A program made the position numbers and the translations under genes. The notes under the pieces are model-generated. The model was not told where the DNA came from. It did no database searches and saw only the letters and a list, made by a program, of their open reading frames with translations. DNA of 64,000 bases from the NCBI GenBank assembly GCA_047967505.1, contig CM106538.1; one strand, 5' to 3'. Of this stretch, positions 21,060 to 32,201 are shown piece by piece (the first letter of the stretch is position 1; every line of letters begins with the position of its first letter). This DNA comes from Dipteris shenzhenensis (Eukaryota > Polypodiophyta > Polypodiopsida > Gleicheniales).

Positions 21060-21745
21060 ACAATTTTCAACCACCGCGTTGGTTTAGGACAGTCAAAATT
21101 TCAATCACCAGGCTCGTTTAGGACACGTTTAGGATAGTCACAATTTCAACCACCGAGATGGTTTATGACACTCACAATTTCAACCACCGGGATGGTTTAG
21201 CCTGATGGTCTCAACTTCACATATTAGACAATAACAAGTATATTACTTTTCTTTTTTGAATTTCACCATTAGAAAATAATAATATATTTATTTTCATTTC
21301 TAAATTTCACAATTTAACAGTGGTAGATGACCCGAATAGTAGGAAATTAAATTTAACAAATTTAAGTACTAAGAAACACAATAATTTCAAACACTGAGCT
21401 GGTCAATAACTAATGTCTATTCAACCATGTTGGTTCAAGACAATCACATAATTGGTGATTGAGCTGAAGTAGCCACGATTGCATGATGTTCCAACCACCG
21501 GGCTCGTTTAGTAAAATAACAGTATATTGTGAAATATATTGCTATTAAGTTTGGCTCAACCATGTCACCGGGTTGGAAAACTCATGACAATCATATAAAC
21601 GGCAATTGAGCTGAACCAGCCCCTATGGTTGCATAATGTTCCAACCATTGGGCTGGTTTAGGACAATCACATTTAGTCCAAGCCTAGTTTAAGAAATGAA
21701 ACAAGTAAACTATCCCAAAGCTCAATGACAAACAACCACCGGGCT
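21060..21745. repeat. AACCACCGGGCTGGTTTAGG motif array (copy B)
   Basis: Reverse-strand equivalent of the 4,590-5,420 array. About ten variants of CAACCACCGGGCTGGTTTAG or CAACCACCGNGATGGTTTA occur, e.g. near 21,068, 21,102, 21,150, 21,182, 21,489, 21,642 and 21,735. Confidence 0.75.
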
Positions 21746-21763
21746 AGTTTGGGAAACATTGAC

Positions 21764-22096
21764 CTACATCGTATCTAGCATGTGTATGATGTGCTCCTCA
21801 AACACCTTGCATCCCATCCGCTTCTTACAAATGTTCTTTATTTTTAGAGAAACTCTCGTATTTTCATGCCAAAACGTCGTCACTATAGCAATGACTTCCG
21901 CACTTAGGCTATCTCTCCTTTTCTTGCATTTTGTTGAAGCCCACAAACTTCTTGAATCAGGATGATCGTGCATTTCTTCTGCTCTACGTTTAACTATTGG
22001 AGCCATGCTGGTCCTTCTGATTGACAATATCTTCGACATTGTGTGTCCAAGCCATTTCTCCTTTGTTTCACAGGACACCAACATAGCTAATATCAC
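21764..22096 (-). CDS. C-terminal part of the unclassified transposon protein (110 codons open)
   Basis: Open frame with MLVSCETKEKWLGHTMSKIL, EEMHDHPDSRSLWAS, KKRRDSLSAEVIAIV, TTFWHENTRVSLKIKNICKK and the end HIIHMLDTM. It is the unbroken version of the frame-shifted segment in copy A. Upstream, toward 22,560, the frame has stops (e.g. MACKRSRQRL then stop), so the protein as a whole is not intact. The basic composition and W-x4-TRV unit suggest a DNA-associated transposon protein, which is inference. Confidence 0.45.
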   Translation of the reverse strand: MILAMLVSCETKEKWLGHTMSKILSIRRTSMAPIVKRRAEEMHDHPDSRSLWASTKCKKRRDSLSAEVIAIVTTFWHENTRVSLKIKNICKKRMGCKVFEEHIIHMLDTM

Positions 22097-23370
22097 CCTC
22101 TTTGTAGCTAGTTAATCTAAGCTATGCACCCCTTTCACTTTCTATAGGCCCATCTCCCAAGGTGTTGATAGGGTTGTTACTCTACAAACTTTAGGGTGCA
22201 GGCTAAAGATTGTGAAGACTCAAGACTGGTAATCATTTGAATGGCCTGATGTTGCTACCTTAAATGCTCCCACCAATCGTGAGACCACAGCTCGTGTTCT
22301 TTGCTCCACTAGTAATCATTGAATGCATGGATCTATAACCACTTCTTCCCACTGCTCTACAAGGAGTCTTCTTTCTTCTCATTATTTATCCCTTCGCAGA
22401 TGTTGCAAAAGTGTCTTCTGTTGCCGATTCAATACCGTGCCAATTCTTTCCTCGACCCGCACTCTATTCCTTATGCCTTGACCTAGCTTTTGAGCTTTCC
22501 TATCTCACAGCCTCTGTCTACTTCTCTTGCAAGCCATGGCGAGTTGTATATTGCCATTAACACCATGGTGATCAATCTAGAATAGACCCAGAGAACCTAG
22601 CTCTAGTAAGGCAAGCAAAGACTAGAAGACAACTTACTCGAAAGAAGGCAATGGCAAACCAAAGTTTGCACAAGGTCATGTTCAGGTGCGTGTAGGTTAT
22701 AGGGCATTTGCAAGGCGGGGGTAGGTTGCAGGTACTTAATTTTCCAAGATTTGATAGGCGAGAGGTGTGAAAATTCAAAATTCGCGGGAGCAGCAAACTT
22801 TCAGCCATCAGTTTTCCCCCCTCCAACAATACACATCAGCAAAATTGGATATCCCAAACAAGTGCAATGTCGCCTAAAATGCTTCAAAACACAAATAGGC
22901 CAAAGGGCACACTATCGGATTTAATGCTGTGTATTATTAAATGCAATGACCTTTGGCATGCTTATGATCCATATAGCAAGCAAGTGCATGGAAAAAGAAA
23001 TAATTCAAAATTCTAAATAGGGTTGGATTTATTAAAATATCTTTTCACATGCACAAATTGCACTTTTCCAACTTCTTCCATTTTAGGGTGAATCTAGATA
23101 CCAATACCAACAACTATTAATGTTTGAAGACCACCATGCAGTAGGTCCCACTAGTTTGGATTCCAATTTTTCAATCCGTTTTGGTTTTCAACAAATCAAA
23201 ACAAAGTTATGGAACAGGCCCTCAAATGGGTATGCATCACTTTAGCACAACATTGGAGGCCCATTAATCCATGCCTAATGTTCTCATTTATGTGTTTCCT
23301 TGGGTTGAGGAGAAGCTCACATAGTGTACTTTTGAATGATTACTTGGTTGCATGTATGGGCATGTATGTA

Positions 23371-24640
23371 TAGAACAAAATTTTAATGATTTTGAATAAA
23401 TTGCTATATCCTATAGTCTTCAGGATGCATGCTTCACATGGAACATAGCACTTGTAATGCTTTCATGGTCTCGTTTTAAATCCTTATTCTATAATTTTTT
23501 GCTCTCATGTTCAAGTTTGGAATTTGTACTAGAACTTGAAGATAAAGTTTGTCGAATTCCGTTGAGCAATGCATAAGTTAGGGGTCATGCAAGATACCTA
23601 TATACAGAAAAGTCCCTGAACCTCACCAAAAATGGCTACACCCAAGCAAACAATGACCCTGGATACTTGTTTGATCTAGGACTATAAAAGTAATATATTC
23701 AAAAATGGCCTTACTTTTTAATTTTTCAAATGGAATAGAACCTTCTATATGGAAATAGTCTCAAAAAAACATAGGAATTTTTAAATTTAATTATTATCGA
23801 GCTTTATTGACATTGTATGGCCATAGTGCTCATTTCAAAGGCCCTAAATTTTTTAGGATGTCTCAATTTCTTGAATTACAAACCAAACAAAGCCGGAGAT
23901 CCCCTTCTAGTGACCCTAACTGTGTCACATGTCTCTACTATCTATGAAGAGTCTATAATAGAATCCAAATCCTTTAACAATTGTTGAAGAATAAGTTTTA
24001 TCAAAGGAAGTCTCTCTGGCAATCGAAGAACATTCAAAAAATCTAACTTATTCATCGTTTCACAGTCTTATCTAATCCCAATCTTTGAGACACAAAATTA
24101 TGGTAAGTTTTCTCTTCTTTTTTCTTGCCATGCTACTCTCTAGTAGCTTGTTAATATTTTTCATTTGGCTTGCAGTTTCTCGAAACCCAATGGGTGCGGG
24201 TGTGAATCTAGGCCTATTTAAGTTTTACTCTACAAGTGCTCATTCGAGCCTTGGACAAATTTAACGTTTTTCTCAATATCAAAAACCTAGGTTTGAAAAT
24301 TAAATATAGAAAGTTGTAAATCTAATTAACAAGTTCATTTGTAGATTTGTATATTACTCAAAAACCCCATAAGGCATATACATTCAAGGCATAAGACATT
24401 TGTCAGTAAATGTTAACATTGTAAAAGAACCCCTTTTTAAAAACAAACTTATAGATTTATTTTAGTACCCCAATCAAGAGATCCCTTATATAAGTATATT
24501 TTGTAAAATGTATAAGTTTTTGCTATTTAAAAAGCCCTATTCTTGAATTTATGTGCTATGTTTACATATTTTTAGGTTAATTCCTGACCACATAGAATAA
24601 ACACATCTACAATATCGCTACTCATGAAAGACAGCATAAA
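23371..24640. other. Intergenic, nothing recognised
   Basis: 1.3 kb of AT-rich sequence. No ORF, repeat or family signal that I can support. Confidence 0.5.
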
Positions 24641-24648
24641 CCAAGGTG

Positions 24649-26030
24649 TCAGATGGAGATATTGTTGGGGATGCTTGTAAGTGTGAGGCCTTGACCGGAG
24701 GAGGGGTAGAGGAGGGTGTAGGGCACAAAAATGAGACCAACTCGATGGGCAAGCTCAAAGGGGTCCTCCACCTCATTCCTTGCCACCATCTTAGACTGAG
24801 CCATTTCTACCTTCCTCCCAAAGTCGTCAAAAGTAGATAGACCTTCTCATTGCTAGTCCACTTGGGGTCCCCTCTCTTCCCTATGTACTCATCCTCTGAC
24901 AGGTGTTGAAACGATACCTCCCCTACTGCCATTATTAAGGTAGCCTCCCCTTTGGTTGCCAAACTGGTCAAAAAATATTTCTCCGAATCTTTGGACAACT
25001 CCACATGCTCTTTGCTTCCTATCTCTGGAATGAGCTTACGAATAATAGTTGGAGCATTTGGCATGAAACCTGCATAAGCATATTGCCCAAAATTTACAGC
25101 TGCATGATGTCCTGAGGCTAACCATATCACTGTGGATAGTACTTCTTCCAATGCTTCTACTTTATCCATGGCCACCCACTAGCTTGCATTCTTGTGATCT
25201 CCATGTCCAACTTCCTTGATCTCTTTCCACCAATTTTGGAGCTCCTCGTCTGATTTTATAGTTGCATCGCCGGTGTAGTAGATGTCCACATAGACTTTTA
25301 CTCAGGATTCTATTGCCCACCATAGATCTAGTCTGTCCATTGCATACGGATAATCTGGGATGTTCAGCTTCAGAACGTACGGTTCCTTCTCATCTCTCTC
25401 AGCCATTCCCTTGCAATCATTCCAATTGCATCAATGTCGATCTCTTAAAACTTATGAAAATCACTGCTGATAGTACCCAGTGAATAATCTGATGAAATTA
25501 ATGAGACAAAGTTCTTTTGATAAGAAAATAAGACTGTAAATGATTAGAGTAGTCATCATACTAAAATCACTAACCTCTCTCTGTCCTGTCTAAAACATTA
25601 CAAAATCTGCAAGATATCAAGATATCACTACAAAGCCACTAGACCTCAGTACACTAAATAATATTATTAGACGCTTTGTCTCGAAACATAATAAACGGTA
25701 GGCCGCAAAGATACAACCTCTTGATCAAGTCTCGAGGGAGAGATTCTTCATAGAAGCACCAATCCTTGTACAACATGGATGACATTTCCATGCAGTATCT
25801 GCCTAGAGTGAAAGTTTTTTCTATGTAGCCTCCAGCACTAATCAAACTCGCCCCGCCAAAGCATTGATGTGCATTGTATCCTTGTAGTGTAGAGATAGCA
25901 ACACATGAACAAGATGTAGGGCACTCAGCTGTCTATGTGTTACTATGATGAATGGCTCGATGGAGGCATGGGCTCTCAAACTATTATTATACAACAAACA
26001 GTCAAACTTCGTTGACCAAAATGCAACTTA
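24649..26030 (-). pseudogene. LOX: Plant lipoxygenase pseudogene, last two exons
   Basis: Lipoxygenases add dioxygen to polyunsaturated fatty acids. Penultimate exon (about 25,731-26,010): [58 protein letters not shown] and SLPRDLIKR. It then meets a donor-like GTTGTA. Last exon (about 25,412-24,649): [104 protein letters not shown] and the end NISI. The iron ligands His and Asn (HAAVN) and the C-terminal Ile are kept. Where the first two His ligands should be, the frame reads Cys and Asn. Stops at 25,302 (TGA for Trp) and 25,179 (TAG), frameshifts near 24,835 and 26,000, and a damaged splice acceptor make it dead. Earlier exons are absent. Confidence 0.93.
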
Positions 26031-26299
26031 ATGTGAAACATATGAGCCGCTAGCATTCAAAACACTTTTGATTCCTTCCACTGCTACAAGAAGCTTTGAT
26101 AAAGAAAAAGGATACTACCAATGGGAGCCACGTCAGAGGATGACTAGAGGATCATATGTGGAGTTATCAGATTCTGATTCAGGATGATTGTTCATGCTTC
26201 ACACATATCTTGTTTAGAGATGCACTTCTGCATGATGATGATGATGATGTACACATTCATTTTGGTACTTTCATGATGTTGTTCTTACTTTGTTTATCT

Positions 26300-26460
26300 C
26301 AGTTTATAGTTTGTTCAAATCTAACATAAAAATTTAAAATTAGGACTATCATTTTGAATTTCAGATATCTCAATTCACACATCTAATCTATAAGGTATTT
26401 AAAAATAATGCCATGTGAAGTAATTCTAAACATTAAGCATTTAAAAGGTGTTCAAGTATA

Positions 26461-26502
<42 letters not shown>

Positions 26503-26669
26503 CTCAGCAGTTTATAGTTTGTTCAAATCTAACATAAACATTTAAAATTAGGACTATCATTTTAAATTTCAGATATCTCAATTCACACATCTAATATATA
26601 AGGTATTTTAAAAATAATGTCGTGTGAAGTAATTCTAAACATTAAGCATTTAAAAGGTGTTCAAGTATA

Positions 26670-26708
<39 letters not shown>
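26300..26708. repeat. 208-bp tandem duplication ending in (CT)n
   Basis: CAGTTTATAGTTTGTTCAAA starts copies at 26,300 and 26,508. Each copy ends in a (CT)17-18 run (about 26,464-26,499 and 26,672-26,707). The copies differ at only a few positions. Confidence 0.92.
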
Positions 26709-26710
<2 letters not shown>

Positions 26711-26934
26711 GCTATGAACTTTATCATTTTGAATATCATATTGAATTTTGTATATATCAATGCTTGCAATTATTACACTAATATTGTCACTAATTTTTAT
26801 AAATTGTAGATTAAGAAAAAAATGTCAATGTTTAGCATAGAATGGTGCTCAATGGTCGTAACATATGTCAAACATTAATACATGATTATGTACAATTGGT
26901 CCAAAATCATATAATACATATATAATAATTCTCT

Positions 26935-28025
26935 CTTGGGGCAACCAAATCTTACTCGGATGTATATCTAGGGTAGCCTAAGAGCCGTGCAAAGTTTCAT
27001 CCCCAACAAATAAGTCCACATGCATATTTGGTTAGTACGTGTGCCATTTTTCATACGTAGTTACTAGTAGTGAGTGCATGCAAAAATGTATGCATTATAC
27101 CTTCTACGTGGCACATACCAAATTTATTGGCAAAAAAATCTAGCATGGATGCATGTCTAGGGTAGCCTAAGGGTTGTGCAAAGTTTCATCCCCAACAGAT
27201 AAGTCCACATGCCTATTTGGTTAGTCCGTGCACCATTTTTCATACGTAGTCACTAGTAGGGAGTGCATGCAAAAATGTACGCATTATACCTTCCATGCGG
27301 CACAACCAAATCTTGCATGGATGTAGGTCTAGGGTATCCTAAGAGCTGTGCAAAGTTTCATGGCCAATAGATAAGTACACATGCATATTTGGTTAGTACG
27401 TGCGCCATTTTTCATACATAGTCACTAGTAGGGATTGCAAAAATGTATGCATGATACCTTCCACATAGCACATACCAAATCAATTGGAGAACAAATCTTG
27501 CAAGGATGTAAATCTAGGATAGCCTAAGGGCCGTGTAAAGTTTCATCCCCAATAGATAAGTCCACATGCCTATTTGGTTAGTATGTGCGCCATTTTTCAT
27601 ACGTAGTCACTAGTAGAGATTGCAAAAATGCATGCATTATAGCTTCCACATGGCACATACCAAATCAGATGGAGACCAAATCTTGCAAGGATGTATATAT
27701 AGGTTAGCCTAAGGGCCATGCAAAGTTTCATCCCTAACAGATAAGTCCACATGCCTATTTGGTTAGTACGTGCACCATTTTTCATACGTAGTCACTAGTA
27801 GTGAGTGCTTGCAAAAATGTACGCATTATACCTTCCACATGGCACATACCAAATTAGTTGGAGACCAAATCTTGCATGGATGTAGGTCTAGGGTAGCCTA
27901 AGGCCTGTGCAAAATTTCATCCCCAACAGATAAGTCCACATGCCTATTTGGTTAGTACGTGCATCATTTTTCATACATAGCCACTAGTAGGGAGTGCATG
28001 CAAAAATGTATGCATTATACCTTCA
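26935..28025. repeat. Six-copy ~185-bp satellite
   Basis: AAAGTTTCAT marks units at 26,991, 27,180, 27,352, 27,537, 27,722 and (as AAAATTTCAT) 27,911, giving spacings of 189, 172, 185, 185 and 189. Shared blocks are CTAGGGTAGCCTAAG, GATAAGTCCACATGCCTATT, TTGGTTAGTACGTGC, CATTTTTCATACGTAGTCAC, TGCAAAAATGTATGCATTAT and CACATACCAAAT. Confidence 0.93.
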
Positions 28026-28841
28026 GTTATTTTCACAAAAATAAAAGAAAACAAGTTTTTTTCGTAGAAAGTTAGCTTTCAAAATTTAGTGAAATCTCAC
28101 ATTTTTGGTATGTTACTAGCTATATATAGGTTACAAAAAACTAGTAAAAAATAAATATAAGATTGAATGTAAGTATCTATGTGCAAGTGGAGAGTTTGCT
28201 TATGCCGACTTGTAACTACTCATATATGGATACAAAATACCTTTGAACCATGTGCTAGTGGGTGGTCCACATATGCCTATTGGTAACTACTCGCACATGG
28301 ATGTGAAATTAGAAATGATATATTATAGTTTATATGTACTTATTAGGTAATAGGAAGATGAAAATACATGGCTTTTGTCGGTTGTGGCTCGCATTCGCCA
28401 GCTGCTGATAACAACTCGTTGAAAGTCTAGCTGATTGTGTAGCTCGCAATCACTAGCTTGTATCAACCCACAAATTACACACTAGAGATCATTATAGACT
28501 ATACTGGGCCCCACCACATGGCACACTCTCTTGCTCCTCATGTGCAAGAACTCTTATAAGTCAAAAAAGCACATTTAAACATTTGACCACAACCTTTTCA
28601 CTTGGTGACCACCACATTTTTACCTCCTTTTCACATGTAATCAAGTGCTTAATCCATTTCCTTAATCCTCCCCTTATGAAGCCCTTTTTGACCCCAACAT
28701 TCCCCTAATGTATAATAGACCCTCTGTACAATTGAGAACTCAATGAATGCTTTTGTTTGTGCCTTATAGGGTTGGGTATATGTTGTATTCCACTATGTAG
28801 ATAAGGGAGACCTATCCACGAAACTCCATTGCTCCAAGGGA
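28026..28841. other. Intergenic, nothing recognised
   Basis: No gene signal. There is a diverged duplication of GCCGACTTGTAACTACTC / GCCTATTGGTAACTACTC near 28,204 and 28,274. Confidence 0.45.
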
Positions 28842-29219
28842 TTGGCTCAATGTCCACTACCTCAAGGAAATATCTACCCTAGAAATTTGTGCACACTACT
28901 GAAGCGTCCAACAATACAGGTGCATGAGCACCATAGTAATGCGCCTTGTTCAAATGACTGTTTACGTGTGCAGCAACAATCCTTAGAAGGTTCCTTCAAA
29001 TCACAACATATCGAGAAGGTGCAAAAACATGTGTTTGAAGCTAGTTGTCGCATGAGATATCTGTTGAGCATGGTGCAAAGCCCACATTGGAAAAAAGCCA
29101 TGGCCTCTATCGCTAAAGCTGGAACAAGTTTCACAATGCCTAGTTACGATGCTGTCCGTAACGGCATGTTGGATGCAGGTGATACCACATTTGGTCAGTA
29201 TGCTTTTTGTGCTTAAAAG
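28842..29219 (+). pseudogene. hAT transposase fragment (region before DUF659)
   Basis: A 124-codon open frame. Its C-terminal half, SPHWKKAMASIAKAGTSFTM then PSYDAVRNGMLDAGD, matches the conserved stretch that precedes DUF659 in plant hAT transposases (usually SPYFxxMxxAIAxxGPGYKPPSYxxLRxxLL). The front half (CSNDCLRVQQQSLEGSFKSQ) is not recognised. The catalytic domain does not follow; the sequence after 29,220 is unrelated. Fragment, not functional. Confidence 0.7.
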
Positions 29220-30020
29220 CATGTGCTAAAAAGGCACAATTTTAGCACTTTTCAAGAGGTGCTTGCTTGTGACATATATCCTCTAGCCATGTAAATTATG
29301 ATTGGCCATTTTGCACATGTATCTCATGACACTCATAAGCTTGTACACTTTCATGATAACACTACTTCAGTTGTAACTACTGCTTCATCCCTTGCATGTC
29401 ATCTCCCTTGTCTCCCTTGTCTCCCATGCACATCTTCCAGCCCAGTTGAATCCTCTCCCTAGTAGGTCCCACCCGAGCTCAGATCAATCCTCTCCTTAGC
29501 AGGTTCTGTGCACTACTTCTCTAGAGGTTGTCACCTTTTGCTCTCCCTCGTAGGTCTTGAGCTCTTAGCTCAATCCTCTCCCTCGCAAGTTTTGAGCTCT
29601 TTTTCTCGTAGGTCCTCTAGTTTAGCTATTGCAGCTCTCGTGCTCTCTTTTGTACTACACGTCTCTGCCTCTTTGAGCGGATGCTACAAATATGTCTCGA
29701 TCATCCATAGACCTGCAAGCCAAGAGATTTTGTCGTACTAGTGTGGATTTTCATGACATTTATGGTCTTAGCATGGTTGGGAAGAACCCATGAAGGCTTA
29801 CAAATGAAAACCTTCCAGTAAGAGAATGCCCCTACAAAGGATGATTTCATTGTATCAATTGGGCTGAATTCCCTAAAAGCATGGTTTGTACGGTCCAACA
29901 ACAAGGTAAGCTCCAACAAAAAATTGAACGCTTCCAACAAAAGAATAATGTGTTAGTTGAACCCTCTGAAATAGCAATGGAGGAAGATGTCAAAGTGTCT
30001 TAAGGTATAAGGAGGGGGAA
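29220..30020. other. Non-coding, with degenerate CTCTCCCTCGTAGGT repeats
   Basis: About five loose repeats of TCAATCCTCTCCCTNGCAGGT followed by GAGCTC lie between 29,445 and 29,625. The remainder up to 30,020 may belong to the relic that follows (a plus-strand frame reads AMEEDVKVS near 29,975). Confidence 0.45.
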
Positions 30021-30600
30021 TTGCAACGGCATTCTATTTCTCACAGACCACGGTCTTTGTCTGCCCAAATCTCCCATGGCCATGGCACACCATCTGTAAA
30101 CTACACAATGCTCGAGTTGGTCAACAGTCAAAAAATGCTACATGCCACGAAGAGGAGAATTGACCAAGCAAGTGAAGAGGTGGACGTAGCTGTAAATGTA
30201 ATAGATAAGGCTAAGAAAGACATGCAGGCGCAATTACGTGAAAAGTCTGTTGTCTTTTAGACAAGGCAACAACAATATTATTTTCCCAAAAAAATGATGG
30301 AAAGAGTCCAATCCAACCAGCCTCTTTGTATTTTCCCATCCCCACCAACTGTTGCCAGTATAGAAGATGAGGGTTCAATGTGTCTTATGATTGCACAGCC
30401 CTGTGGTGGATGTGGCTTTACTATTGATAGAAAATAATTTATTGTGGTGTGTGTGCTTGCATGTGTCCATCCTTACTACCAGTTTTGTTTTGCAAATCTG
30501 TGTTTGGAAGACACACATTGTAGGGTGGAGGGTTGCTTGGGAAAAATGCCCACAGCAGCAAACTTGATGGTTTTAGGCTCATCAATTGGTATGCCTCACT
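30021..30600 (+). pseudogene. Unrecognised relic with coiled-coil-like part and Cys/His cluster
   Basis: The first segment (to 30,260) has a charged helical stretch (NSQKMLHATKRRIDQASEEV, DVAVNVIDKAKKDMQAQLRE) that could form a coiled coil. After a stop, other frames encode CLMIAQPCGGCGFTID and, from about 30,444, VCVLACVHPYYQFCFANLCL, then EDTHCRVEGCLGKM. The pattern C-x2-C, then C-x3-H-x4-C-x4-C, then C-x4-C looks like a zinc-binding, RING-like site. I do not know the family. Stops between the parts make it a relic. Confidence 0.4.
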
Positions 30601-30644
30601 CCCTGTTTTGTTTGGCTTTTATGTATTGCATATCTACTTTGTGA

Positions 30645-31135
30645 TTGGTTTCCCACTGCTTTCTATTTTTCGATTTTTGTAATGCTTTACATGTGTGTTT
30701 CAATAGTTTGTCAATGCTTTACCAATGCTTTGTGATTGTTTTACCACTGCTTTCTCTTTTAAAACTGATTTTCTATAAACAGTCATTGCTTTTAGATTGC
30801 TTTGGTCTTGCTTTGAGTCTTCTTGCTTTTGCAGTGCTTTTGCACTGCTTGTGACTGGTTTGGTAGTGCTTTGGCACTACTTTCGCACTGCTTGGTCACT
30901 GCTTTGCATTTTTAGACTGCTTTACATGGCATATGAAAAGTACTCTACATGTGCTTTGTGGGTCTCATTGCTTTAGCACTGCTTTGTATGTGTGCTTGTC
31001 AATGGTTACCAGTGCTTTGTGACTTCTTTACCACTACTTTCTCTTTTAAAATTGCTTTCCATGTAAACAGGAGGTAAACAGTCATTGATTTCAGTATGTT
31101 TTGGCACTACTCTGTGACTTCTTGCATTTGTAAGT
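30645..31135 (-). repeat. TGCTTT-rich degenerate minisatellite (AAAGCA on minus strand)
   Basis: Roughly thirty occurrences of TGCTTT or near variants, spaced about 10-25 bp and often as CACTGCTTTG. It is the reverse-strand form of the AAAGCAC arrays at 44,771-45,025 and 50,225-50,990. Confidence 0.8.
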
Positions 31136-31870
31136 GCTCTATACTAAAACAGTCTCCTTTAGACTGTTTATCATTTTGTTAGCCGTTAGATTTGATCCCA
31201 TGCTTGTTTTAGTATATCCCTACACTATTGCCATGCTATCCTAAACCTTGTTACATAGTGCTATACTAAAACAGTCCCCTTTAGATGTTTATCATTTTGT
31301 TAACCGTCAGATTTCATCCCATGCTTATTTTTAGTATATCCCAACAACCACCGCGCTGGTTTCCCATAATGAATAACTAGCCTAAAGGGCATGGTTTTAG
31401 TATAGCACTGTGCAACAAATCTTAGGATAGCATGGCAGTAGTGTAGGGATAGCACGATAGTAGTGCAGGATAATTTATTGTCAACATGGTGGTTGGTTGC
31501 ACTAGGATATTAACAGCCATCTACATGGTTGTTTGCTTATATTATTACAAGATGAATGGATTTGTTATGGGAAACAGCATGGTGGTTGTTAGGATATACT
31601 AAAAACAAGCATGGGATGAAATCTAACGGTTATCGAAATGATAAATAGTCTAAAGGGACTATTTTAGTATAGCACTATGCAATAAATTTTAGGATAGCAT
31701 GGCAGTAGTGTAGGGATAGCATGGCAGTAGTGGAAGATAAGTGATCGCCAGCATGATGGTTGGTTGCACTAGGATATTAACAGCCACCAGCGCTGTCCTC
31801 CAACATTTTCATAGTGGTTGGTTGTACTAGGATATTAATAGCCACCAACATTTTCAGCGGATCCTTGGTT
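31136..31870. repeat. Second locus of the ~290-bp repeat, direct then inverted
   Basis: To about 31,370 the sequence follows the direct units of 18.4-19.3 kb (CTATACTAAAACAGTC, CCCATGCTTGTTTTAGTATA, ACCACCGCGCTGGTTTCCCA). From 31,380 it switches to inverted units (TTTTAGTATAGCACTGTGCA, GATAGCATGGCAGTAGTG, GATATTAACAGCCA, ATACTAAAAACAAGCATGGG), with about 1.5 copies. The structure mirrors the first locus. Confidence 0.85.
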
Positions 31871-31930
31871 ACGGAGATTATAGGCCCCATGTATTGTAAT
31901 CCCTCGTTTTGGATAGGCAAACAATCCTTC

Positions 31931-32113
31931 TCTATTTCAAAAAGTTGACAGTTCCCTAATAGTAGAGGCATACTCTGTCCAAGAAGATCATGCCACGACT
32001 ACATTATCTGTATAGTCCTTTATTTCAAAAAGTTGACAACTCCCTAACAGTAGAATCATACTCTATCCTCAAAGAAACGTCCAAGAAGATCATGCCATGA
32101 CTACATTATCTAT
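31931..32113. repeat. Direct duplication of ~90 bp
   Basis: TATTTCAAAAAGTTGACA at about 31,934 and 32,021 begins two diverged copies. Both contain CTCCCTAA(T/C)AGTAGA, CATACTCT, GTCCAAGAAGATCATGCCA and GACTACATTATCT. Confidence 0.8.
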
Positions 32114-32201
32114 ACATCAATCTCAGTGCGATATTCCCACCATTGTGGATCTAATATATGGATGCATAGTGCAAAGAGTTGTGAGCTTGATTCCATCATT
32201 T

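Larger units (their letters stand above)
20960..23370 (-). mobile_element. Unclassified transposon, copy B (inverted relative to copy A)
   Basis: The reverse complement matches 3,456-5,497, from GCTGACCCAACATGTGGGAA (20,960) to the AAAGTACACTA-type end near 23,330. It keeps about 0.5 kb missing from copy A. In that part ATGGCTTGCAAGAGAAGTAG (near 22,537) starts a basic stretch (MACKRSRQRL, stop, then RVRVEERIGTVLN). The two copies are about 15.5 kb apart and opposite. They may be independent insertions or the result of an inversion. Confidence 0.75.
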
